Source of the DNA: an uncultured Chloroflexota bacterium
GTDB lineage: Bacteria > Chloroflexota > Limnocylindria > Limnocylindrales > CSP1-4
Assembly (NCBI GenBank): GCA_903928275.1
Contig: CAIYQJ010000248.1
Span: 1 to 13,013, forward strand
Direction: 5' to 3'
DNA length: 13,013 nucleotides
This document shows, piece by piece, positions 7,511 to 13,013 of this stretch (position 1 is the stretch's first letter; every line of letters begins with the position of its first letter). The position numbers and the translations under genes are program-made. Below the pieces are notes generated by a model. It saw only the letters and a program-made list of their open reading frames with translations, did no database searches and was not told the DNA's origin.

Positions 7511-9019
7511 TCACGCGACGGCCACCGATTCGCGCTGGGTGGCCAGGGTCATGATGGCTTCCTGGGTCGCCTCGGCGGACGAGAGCTCGCCGGTGATGCG
7601 GCCTTCGCACATGACGAGGATGCGGTGGCTCATCCGGAGGATCTCGGGCAGCTCCGAGGAGATCATGATGATCGACTTGCCCTGCCTGGCGAGGTCGTTG
7701 AGGAGCCGGTAGATCTCGCTCTTGGCGCCCACGTCGATGCCTCGCGTGGGTTCGTCGAAGATGAGGATGTCGGTGTCGGCGGTCAGCCACTTGGCCATGA
7801 CCACCTTCTGCTGGTTGCCGCCGGAGAGGTTCTTCACCTGCTGGGTGATCCCGGGCGTCTTGATCGCGAGTGACGTGACCTGCTCCAGGGCCTGCTTCCG
7901 CGTCGCACCGGTCCTGATCCAGCCGAACCTGCTCGTGAACCGCCTGAGCGAGGCGAGCACGGTGTTGATCTCGACGTCCATGCCCAGGGCCAGCCCGTAC
8001 CGCTTGCGGTCCTCGGACAGGTAGGCGATCCCGTATCGAACCGCGTCGCTCGGCGCGTGGATCGTGGCCGGCTGCCCGTTGATCGTGATCGTCCCGGACT
8101 CCGGTCGGTCGGCGGCGAAGATGGAGCGCATGACCTCGGTGCGGCCGGCCCCGACGAGACCCGCGACGCCGAGGATCTCGCCGCGATGCAGCTGGAAGCT
8201 GACGTCGCGCACCTGGCGGCCGCGGTTCAGGCCGCTCACGTCGAGCACGATGGTCGGGTCGACCGTCTCGGGCAGCTCGGGCGTCGCCTCGAAGATCGTC
8301 CGGCCGACCATCATGCTGATGATCTGCCCGATCGTCGCCTCGGCAGTCAGGACCGTCTCGATGTACCGCGCGTCGCGCATCACCGTCACGCGGTCGGAGA
8401 TCTGCTTGAGCTCCTCCAGCCGGTGCGAGATGTGGACGATGCCGTGCCCCAGCTCGCGAAGGTGGCGGATGATGCCGAACAGCTCGGCGATCTCCCCGTC
8501 GGTGAGGGCCGCCGTGGGCTCGTCCATGATCAGGACGTCCGAGTTGTACGAGAGCGCCTTGGCGATCTCGACCATCTGCTGCTGGGCGACGGCGAGCTTG
8601 GAGACGCGGGCCCTGGGGTCGAGCCGGATGTGGAGCTGCTCGAACAGCTCGGCGGCCTTGCGGTTGAGCGTCCTGTCGTCCAGCAGGACGCCGCGGCGCG
8701 GCTCCCGTCCGATGAAGACGTTCTGGGCCACCGTCAGGTGGCCCATGAGGTTCAGCTCCTGGTGGATGATGCTGATGCCCATGTCCTGCGCGGCCCTGGG
8801 CGAGACGATCTCGACCTCCTGGCCCTTGGCACGGATCGTCCCCGCATCGCGGCGGTAGATGCCGGCGAGGATCTTCATCAGGGTGGACTTGCCGGCGCCG
8901 TTCTCGCCGACGAGGGCGTGGACCTCGCCGGGGCGGAGGTCGAACCGGGCATCCTCCAGGGCGCGCACACCCGGGAAGCTCTTCGTGATGCCGGTCATCT
9001 CCACCAGGAGATCAGCCAT
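7511..9019 (-). CDS. Sugar ABC transporter ATP-binding protein, two nucleotide-binding domains (RbsA-type)
   Basis: A 502-residue cytoplasmic ATPase with duplicated ABC domains, as in RbsA/MglA. Domain 1: Walker A GENGAGKST (38-46), Q-loop HQELN (86-90), a degenerate signature LAVAQQQ (142-148), Walker B VLIMDEPTAAL (162-172) and switch histidine in ISHRL (197-201). Domain 2: a degenerate Walker A GLVGAGRTE (287-295, Lys replaced by Arg), intact LSGGNQQK (398-405) and Walker B LIFDEPTRGID (419-429). This asymmetry is normal for the family and not a defect. Start 9019 has GGGAG about eight bases upstream and gives the usual N-terminus. It is the first gene of the operon, some 110-120 bases downstream of the promoter and operator at 9114-9172, and is followed at eight bases by the permease. 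Substrate is inferred as L-fucose from the linked catabolic genes. Confidence 0.96.
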   Translation of the reverse strand: MADLLVEMTGITKSFPGVRALEDARFDLRPGEVHALVGENGAGKSTLMKILAGIYRRDAGTIRAKGQEVEIVSPRAAQDMGISIIHQELNLMGHLTVAQNVFIGREPRRGVLLDDRTLNRKAAELFEQLHIRLDPRARVSKLAVAQQQMVEIAKALSYNSDVLIMDEPTAALTDGEIAELFGIIRHLRELGHGIVHISHRLEELKQISDRVTVMRDARYIETVLTAEATIGQIISMMVGRTIFEATPELPETVDPTIVLDVSGLNRGRQVRDVSFQLHRGEILGVAGLVGAGRTEVMRSIFAADRPESGTITINGQPATIHAPSDAVRYGIAYLSEDRKRYGLALGMDVEINTVLASLRRFTSRFGWIRTGATRKQALEQVTSLAIKTPGITQQVKNLSGGNQQKVVMAKWLTADTDILIFDEPTRGIDVGAKSEIYRLLNDLARQGKSIIMISSELPEILRMSHRILVMCEGRITGELSSAEATQEAIMTLATQRESVAVA

Positions 9020-9113
9020 GACGGACACTCCCTCAGGCGATGAGGATCGGGTCCCCCCAAGCTGGAAGTGGGCGGCGGGACTCCTGATCCGGACCGAGGC
9101 CGGCTCCCGCCAT

Positions 9114-9137
9114 GTTACCGGTTCCGTTATCGATAAC
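9114..9137. promoter_or_regulatory. LacI-type operator: perfect 12-bp palindrome plus an adjoining imperfect copy
   Basis: GTTATCGATAAC at 9126-9137 is a perfect palindrome with a central CG, the form expected for LacI-family operators. Directly beside it GTTACCGGTTCC at 9114-9125 begins the same way, also has a central CG, and is palindromic only in its central ACCGGT. The two centres are 12 bp apart. The perfect site starts seven bases downstream of the proposed -10 box of the minus-strand operon, so bound repressor would cover the transcription start. The repressor encoded in the operon is the obvious candidate to bind it (inference). Confidence 0.8.
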
Positions 9138-9144
9138 ATCCCGG

Positions 9145-9172
9145 ATGGTAGCGCGTGCTGGACGCTTGTCAA
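9145..9172 (-). promoter_or_regulatory. Promoter of the transport-catabolism operon
   Basis: On the minus strand TTGACA (9172-9167) is a perfect -35 box. After a 16-base spacer TACCAT (9150-9145) matches TATAAT at four of six positions, including the second and last. Transcription would start near 9138, at the edge of the palindromic operator, giving a leader of about 120 bases before the ATPase start codon. No other promoter this good is seen for the operon. Confidence 0.7.
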
Positions 9173-9221
9173 GTCGCTTCGGACACTTTCACTGGCCGAC
9201 GAGATGTGCCGGATCCGCGAC

Positions 9222-9250
9222 TTGACAGCGCGCCGCAGCGGCCCGAACGT
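9222..9250 (+). promoter_or_regulatory. Possible divergent promoter toward the DeoR remnant and rhaB
   Basis: A perfect TTGACA lies at 9222-9227 on the plus strand, 49 bp from its minus-strand counterpart. The -10 region is poor: GAACGT at 9245-9250 with a 17-base spacer matches at only two positions. I keep it because the -35 box and its flank copy those of the opposite promoter and because a plus-strand gene needs a promoter here. An activator may be required. Confidence 0.4.
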
Positions 9251-9308
9251 GCAAGGGACCGCAACCAGGTGAAGTCCCTGCGTCGCGGTGGACCGGAGGT
9301 GACGGGCG

Positions 9309-9644
9309 ATGACTGCGCCCACGGGCACGGCGGCGGAGACGGTCTTCTGGCACGAGCGCCGGCAGGAGGTCGCGAGCCTCGTCACGATCTCCGGGAGGGA
9401 ACGGGCCGCGGATCCCGCGGACCACGCGGTCCCCTTCGGCGTCTCGGGCGTGACGATCCGGAGGGACCCTGCCGTCCTCGAGGCTGGGCGCTCGGATGCG
9501 ACCGGGGCCGAGGTGCACGAGAGGCCGGCGACGGTCGACGCGTCGCTGTCAGCGGGGATCGACGTCGTTGTGGCGGGACCGGGTAGCGAGGTGCGCCGGA
9601 GTGGCCCCGGGACACGGACGGAGCGAGGCGAGCGCCATGTCTGA
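9309..9644 (+). pseudogene. Remnant of a DeoR-family regulator
   Basis: A 111-residue frame with an excellent ribosome binding site, GGAGGT at 9295-9300, eight bases before ATG 9309. Residues 16 to about 60 resemble the DeoR winged-helix domain: ERRQEVASLVTISGR, then FGVSGVTIRRDPAVLEAGR, compared with the usual FGVSxxTIRRDLxxLExxG. Signs of decay: prolines replace the conserved leucines (ADP for ADL, RDP for RDL) and extra residues sit between the helices (PADHAVPFGVS). The roughly 190-residue sugar-phosphate sensor domain is missing. TVDASLSAGIDVVVA (about 75-89) faintly resembles the last strand of DeoR proteins, which would suggest an internal deletion. Its stop overlaps the start of the kinase gene by eight bases. 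It might instead be a small functional DNA-binding protein, but the helix-breaking prolines argue against that. Confidence 0.6.
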
Positions 9645-11157
9645 GGGGACCCTGCGCATGGTCGCGCTCGACCTCGGGGCGGAGAGCGGGCGAGCGGTGG
9701 TCGGGACGTTCGACGGGGACCGCCTCGCCATCGAGGACGCACATCGGTTCCCGAACGTGCCCGTCGCCCTCGCCGGGACCCTGCACTGGGACTTCCTCCG
9801 GCTCTTCGGCGAGGTGACGAACGGCCTGCGCAAGGTCGCTGCCGCCGGGCCGGTCGCGTCGGTCGGGGTCGACACGTGGGGCGTGGACTTCGGGCTCCTC
9901 GATGCGCGCGGCCGCCTCCTCGCGAACCCCGTCCACTACCGCGACGCTCGCACCGAGGGGATCCTCGACGACGCCTTCGCGATCGTCCCTCGCCCGGAGA
10001 TCTACGCGGCGACGGGCATCCAGCTCATGCCGATCAACACGCTGTTCCAGCTGTACGCGATGGCGCGCACGGGTGACCCGCTCCTCGCGCAGGCGGACCG
10101 GCTGCTCATGATGGCCGATCTCTTCCACCACTTCCTCGCAGGGACCGCGGTCGCCGAGTACACGCTCGCGAGCACGAGCCAGTGCCTCGACCCGGTCGCG
10201 CGGGACTGGGCTCGACCGCTCGTCGAGCGGTTCGGCATCCCGCTCCGGATCCTCCCGCCCGTCGTCGCGCCGGGGACGGTCCTTGGCCCGGTCCGCGGCG
10301 ACCTCGCGGCCGCGACGGGCCTCGACGGAACGCGCGTCGTCACGCCCGGATCCCACGACACCGCGTCCGCCGTCGTCGGCACGCCTCTCGCCGAGTCGTC
10401 CACCGCGTTCCTCAGCTCGGGGACGTGGTCGCTCCTCGGCCTCGAGGTGCCCGGCCCGGTCGTCACCGAGGCGGCGCTGGCGGCGAACCTCACGAACGAG
10501 GGAGGCGTCGGTGGGACCGTGCGGCTCCTGCGCAACGTCGTGGGGCTCTGGCTCGTCCAGGAGAGTCGACGCGCCCTCTGGCCGGCGGACGACCCGCCGT
10601 CCTACGAGGCGATCGTCGCCCTTGCGGAGGCAGCGCCCGCATCCACCGCGTTCATCGACCCGGACGACGATCGGTTCCTTCGCCCGGGTGATGTGCCCGG
10701 ACGGGTCCGCGAGTTCTGCGCGGAGACGGGACAGCCGGTCCCGGAGGGCGCCGGGACGCTCATCCGGGTCATCCTCGAGAGCCTCGCCCTCCGCTATGCA
10801 GCCGCGATCGACGAGCTGGAGCGGGTCGGCGGACGGCCCGTGACGTCGATCCAGGTGGTCGGTGGCGGGTCGAACAACCGTCTCCTCTGCCACCTCACCG
10901 CCGGGGCCACCGGCCTGCCGGTGCGGGCGGGTCCCGTGGAGGCGGCCGCCATCGGCAACGTCGCCGTCCAGGCGATCGCGGCGGGCGAGCTCGCCGACGT
11001 GGCCGAGGCGCGCGCGCTCGTCGCACGGTCGTTCCCCCTGCGCGAGTACGAGCCCACGGGCGACTGGACGGAGGCGCGCGCGCGCTTCGCGTCGATCGTC
11101 GCCCTGCAGGTCGTGCTCAGGCCGGGAATGCGAGGACGACGAATGGGAAGGCGATGA
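9637..11157 (+). CDS. rhaB: Rhamnulokinase-family sugar kinase
   Basis: A 506-residue cytoplasmic FGGY kinase of the RhaB type, which phosphorylates L-rhamnulose and in some relatives L-fuculose. Landmarks: LDLGAESGR (11-19), typical of rhamnulokinases; GVDTWGVDFGLLD (77-89); YRDAR (101-105); PGSHDTASAV (237-246) with D241 as the likely catalytic base; SSGTWSLLGLE (260-270); and the nucleotide-site stretch VVGGGSNNRLLC (407-418). The C-terminal segment VLRPGMRGRRMGRR looks non-conserved and overlaps the convergent AEC gene by 41 bp. The start at 9637 overlaps the DeoR remnant's stop (ATGTCTGA); ATG at 9658 has AGGGG nine bases upstream and is an alternative. No rhamnose isomerase is in the window, so it may serve fuculose from FucI or rhamnulose made elsewhere. 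Confidence 0.92.
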   Translation: MSEGTLRMVALDLGAESGRAVVGTFDGDRLAIEDAHRFPNVPVALAGTLHWDFLRLFGEVTNGLRKVAAAGPVASVGVDTWGVDFGLLDARGRLLANPVHYRDARTEGILDDAFAIVPRPEIYAATGIQLMPINTLFQLYAMARTGDPLLAQADRLLMMADLFHHFLAGTAVAEYTLASTSQCLDPVARDWARPLVERFGIPLRILPPVVAPGTVLGPVRGDLAAATGLDGTRVVTPGSHDTASAVVGTPLAESSTAFLSSGTWSLLGLEVPGPVVTEAALAANLTNEGGVGGTVRLLRNVVGLWLVQESRRALWPADDPPSYEAIVALAEAAPASTAFIDPDDDRFLRPGDVPGRVREFCAETGQPVPEGAGTLIRVILESLALRYAAAIDELERVGGRPVTSIQVVGGGSNNRLLCHLTAGATGLPVRAGPVEAAAIGNVAVQAIAAGELADVAEARALVARSFPLREYEPTGDWTEARARFASIVALQVVLRPGMRGRRMGRR

Positions 11158-12064
11158 GGGTCGCGACCGTCCCGACGGAGAGGACGCTCGTGACGTAGTC
11201 GTGGTCCTCGGCCGCCGAGCCGTCGGGCATGTAGAGCGGGATGACGAACGGTGCCGGCAGCACCGACATCGTGAAGATCGCTGCCGCGAAGAGTGGGTCG
11301 AGCCGGAGCACGTTCACGGCGAACGCGGCGAAGGCGACGGCGAGCCCGACCCAGATCGCCATCCGGGCGACGACCGTCCGGAGCGGGAGGCCGAGCGCGC
11401 CCGCGGAGATGCGGGTGGTGGCGCCGATGACGAGCGTGATGAGCGGGGTCGTCATCGCCGAGAGGAACCGGAGCGTGGTGAGCGCTGCCCCGCCGGGGGC
11501 GGTCGCGTCCAGGGCGGACGCGAGCCCGAGCGCGCCGGCGGCGATCCCCGCGGCGATCGCGATGATCACGGGGGTGCGCACGAACCCCAACGCCGTCCGC
11601 CCCGGGCTCTGCCGCATCTCCGGCGCGAGCCTTCCCAGCGCGGTGACGAGGACGAAGAAGACGAAGGTCACCTGGCCGATGTCCACGATCGCGAACCGGT
11701 AGAGCTGGTCGACGCCGTAGACGGAGCCGTAGATCGCGTACCCGATCATGCCCGCCTCGAACCCGGTGAGGAGGAACGGGAGGAGCGCGCTCCGGATCCG
11801 GATGACCCGGCCGATGAGCGGGCCGAGGACGAGGACCGCGACGCACGCGGCGAAGACCGGGACGACGACGAGGAGGTGCCGCGGCTCGATGGAGACGCGG
11901 AGGAAAGTCAGGAAGAGGGACGAGGGGAGCGTGACGTAGAGGACGAGCCATCGCATGTCCTCGACGGTCCCCGGACGGAGGAACCCGCGCCGGGCGAGCA
12001 GGGCGCCCAGGCCGACGAGGAGCAGGACGGGGAGGACGCTCGCGAGCGCGTCGACGATGGCCAT
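11117..12064 (-). CDS. AEC (auxin efflux carrier)-family membrane transporter
   Basis: A 315-residue inner-membrane protein with about ten hydrophobic segments in two halves, separated by a hydrophilic stretch near residues 145-163. Features that fit the AEC/Mem_trans family: an N-terminal hydrophobic segment followed by VTLPSSLFLTF (44-54), a broken helix with glycines FEAGMIGYAIYG (102-113) in the first half, and PAPFVIPLYM (270-279) followed by DHDYVTSVLSVGTVATLIAFP (287-307) at the C-terminus. Family members move small carboxylates or other metabolites across the membrane; nothing here fixes the substrate. The start at 12064 gives a natural first membrane segment but only a weak ribosome binding site. 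It is convergent with, and overlaps, the kinase gene by 41 bp, and follows the ABC-2 gene on the same strand after 131 bp. A link to sugar use is not shown. Confidence 0.87.
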   Translation of the reverse strand: MAIVDALASVLPVLLLVGLGALLARRGFLRPGTVEDMRWLVLYVTLPSSLFLTFLRVSIEPRHLLVVVPVFAACVAVLVLGPLIGRVIRIRSALLPFLLTGFEAGMIGYAIYGSVYGVDQLYRFAIVDIGQVTFVFFVLVTALGRLAPEMRQSPGRTALGFVRTPVIIAIAAGIAAGALGLASALDATAPGGAALTTLRFLSAMTTPLITLVIGATTRISAGALGLPLRTVVARMAIWVGLAVAFAAFAVNVLRLDPLFAAAIFTMSVLPAPFVIPLYMPDGSAAEDHDYVTSVLSVGTVATLIAFPFVVLAFPA

Positions 12065-12103
12065 GCGTGGATCGTGCCCTATGGGAAGAGCCGCCGCGGG
12101 CCG

Positions 12104-12130
12104 CTCCCGCTCGGCCCACGGGCGCGGGAG
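12104..12130 (-). terminator. Possible hairpin after the ABC-2 permease gene
   Basis: CTCCCGC at 12104-12110 pairs with GCGGGAG at 12124-12130, and inside the loop GCCC (12114-12117) can pair with GGGC (12120-12123). It lies in the 131-bp gap between the ABC-2 permease stop codon and the AEC start codon. No T-run follows on the minus strand. It could separate the two transcription units, but at this GC content it may be chance. Confidence 0.3.
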
Positions 12131-12195
12131 ATCGGTGACCGGCGCCGGCTATCGTGCCGATCGGACGCGGGGCGCCACCCCCGCGGGCAGGTCGG

Positions 12196-13013
12196 CTATC
12201 CCTTGCGGCGGTACGAGCGGATCGCGAGCGGCGCGAACACGGCTACCAGGCCGACGATCCACGCGGCGGCGGAGAGGACCATCCCGACATCCGCGACGCC
12301 GAGGAACAGCCCGCGCGTCGCGTTGACGACGACCGTCACCGGGTTCGCCTCCGCGATCGGCTGGAGCCACGTCGGCATGGTGGCCACCGGCACGAACGCC
12401 GACGACACGAACGTCAGCGGGAAGATCGGGATGAAGATCGCGCCCTGGGCCGCCGCCGCGGTCTTGGCGCGGAGACCGATGTTCGCCGAGAGCCAGCTGA
12501 TGGAGTACCCGAACAGGGCGATGAGCGCGAGGGCGAGCACGAACTCCGCGGGCGTGCACGTGGGTCGGAACCCGATCGCGAAGCCCACGATCGTCATGAT
12601 CACGACGACGTAGATGTTGCGGAGGAGGTCGGCGAACGTGCGCCCGATGAGGACCGCGGACGGCGCCATCGGGAGCGATCGGAACCGGTCGATGACGCCC
12701 TTCTGGAGGTCCTCGGCGATCCCCACGGCGGTGTTCGTGCCGCCGAAGACGACGGTCTGGACGAAGATCCCGGGCATGAGGAACGTGATGTAGGAACCGC
12801 CTGGGACGTTGATCGCGCCGCCGAAGACGAAGGCGAACAGCAGCACGAACATGATCGGCGTGATCGTGTCGACGACCAGGAGCTGTGGGTTCCGGACGAC
12901 CGCCAGCATGTTGCGCCAGGCCAGCGTGATCGAGTCGGTGACGATCCACGTGGCCCGGCGACGGGTCTGCGTGATCGGGCGGCCTGCGGTGGCCAATGCG
13001 GTGAAGGCGGTCA
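12196..13013 (-). CDS. ABC-2 type transporter permease, DrrB-like (start just outside the window)
   Basis: An inner-membrane permease of an export ABC system, at least 272 residues. It has the DrrB layout: a basic cytoplasmic N-terminus, a first membrane segment around TPIMFVLLFAFVFGG, then the family signature EDLQKGVIDRFRSLPMAPSAVLIGR, and a C-terminal part with IFPLTFVSSAFVP and ANPVTVVVNATRGL. It ends in a basic tail, SYRRKG. The frame stays open to the right edge. Read on the minus strand the window begins TGACCGCCTTC in this frame, so an ATG or GTG with its first base at 13014 is the likely start; the in-frame TTG at 12996 is less likely. An xTGA start would overlap the stop of a preceding gene, presumably the DrrA-like ATPase. 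Relatives export antibiotics or lipids; the cargo is unknown. No functional tie to fucose genes is evident. Confidence 0.92.
   Translation of the reverse strand, partial: TAFTALATAGRPITQTRRRATWIVTDSITLAWRNMLAVVRNPQLLVVDTITPIMFVLLFAFVFGGAINVPGGSYITFLMPGIFVQTVVFGGTNTAVGIAEDLQKGVIDRFRSLPMAPSAVLIGRTFADLLRNIYVVVIMTIVGFAIGFRPTCTPAEFVLALALIALFGYSISWLSANIGLRAKTAAAAQGAIFIPIFPLTFVSSAFVPVATMPTWLQPIAEANPVTVVVNATRGLFLGVADVGMVLSAAAWIVGLVAVFAPLAIRSYRRKG

Noticed and set aside
7511..9019. Degenerate signature motif in the first ATPase domain and the Lys-to-Arg change in the second Walker A
   Set aside because: Both are normal features of RbsA/MglA-type two-domain sugar ATPases and do not indicate a broken gene.
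7511..9742. Extending the ATPase gene upstream to 9742
   Set aside because: The extra 241 residues cross the promoter, operator and DeoR remnant and show no family resemblance. The frame from 9019 starts exactly where RbsA-type proteins start.
10794..12119. A 441-codon minus-strand frame across the AEC gene and kinase end
   Set aside because: It is an Arg/Pro/Gly-rich shadow. The frame at 11117-12064 has clean membrane segments and family motifs instead.
10862..12613. A 583-codon plus-strand frame over the AEC and ABC-2 genes
   Set aside because: It is extremely rich in Asp, Glu, Arg and Gly without domains, and it is antisense to two membrane proteins.
1..13013. CRISPR array, tRNA or rRNA genes, insertion sequences, phage genes
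   Set aside because: No spaced repeat array, transposase or integrase-like protein, or RNA gene pattern was seen anywhere in the window. The only tandem repeat is the 20-bp unit at the left edge.

Overview
The window is very GC-rich and gene-dense, and reads as part of a sugar-catabolism locus from a free-living bacterium. The GC bias, the Ala/Ser/Pro-rich lipoprotein linker behind a lipobox cysteine, and the mix of DrrB-like, AEC and Rbs-type ABC genes suggest a Chloroflexota (Limnocylindria-like) or actinobacterial genome. That placement is an inference from style, not from a marker gene.

Layout. Positions 1-134 hold only a short 20-bp tandem repeat. From 9019 down to 135, seven genes run on the minus strand as one apparent operon. 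In transcription order they are: a two-domain sugar ABC ATPase (9019-7511), its permease (7502-6480), a periplasmic sugar-binding lipoprotein (6384-5314), a LacI-family repressor (5213-3984), L-fucose mutarotase FucU (4033-3614), L-fucose isomerase FucI (3539-1734) and an FGGY sugar kinase (1640-135). A control region lies upstream (9020-9308). It contains a minus-strand promoter with a perfect TTGACA -35 box, and a LacI-type operator sits just downstream of the -10 box. A second TTGACA in the same 11-bp context points the other way. On the plus strand follow a short DeoR-type regulator remnant (9309-9644) and a rhamnulokinase-family kinase (9637-11157). Convergent to that kinase, and overlapping its 3' end, is an AEC-family permease (12064-11117). 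At the right edge is a DrrB-like ABC-2 permease whose start lies about one base beyond the window.

How the genes work together (inference from families). The ABC system imports a 6-deoxy sugar, most likely L-fucose. FucU interconverts its anomers, FucI makes L-fuculose, and one of the two kinases makes L-fuculose-1-phosphate. The aldolase that would finish the pathway is not in the window. The LacI protein, encoded inside the operon, probably represses the operon promoter and therefore its own gene.

The window shows no previously undescribed system. The points worth a second look are regulatory: the operator layout, mirrored promoter elements, a degraded DeoR gene, RNA hairpins at several operon junctions, a basic C-terminal tail on the repressor that runs into fucU, and the presence of two different FGGY kinases.
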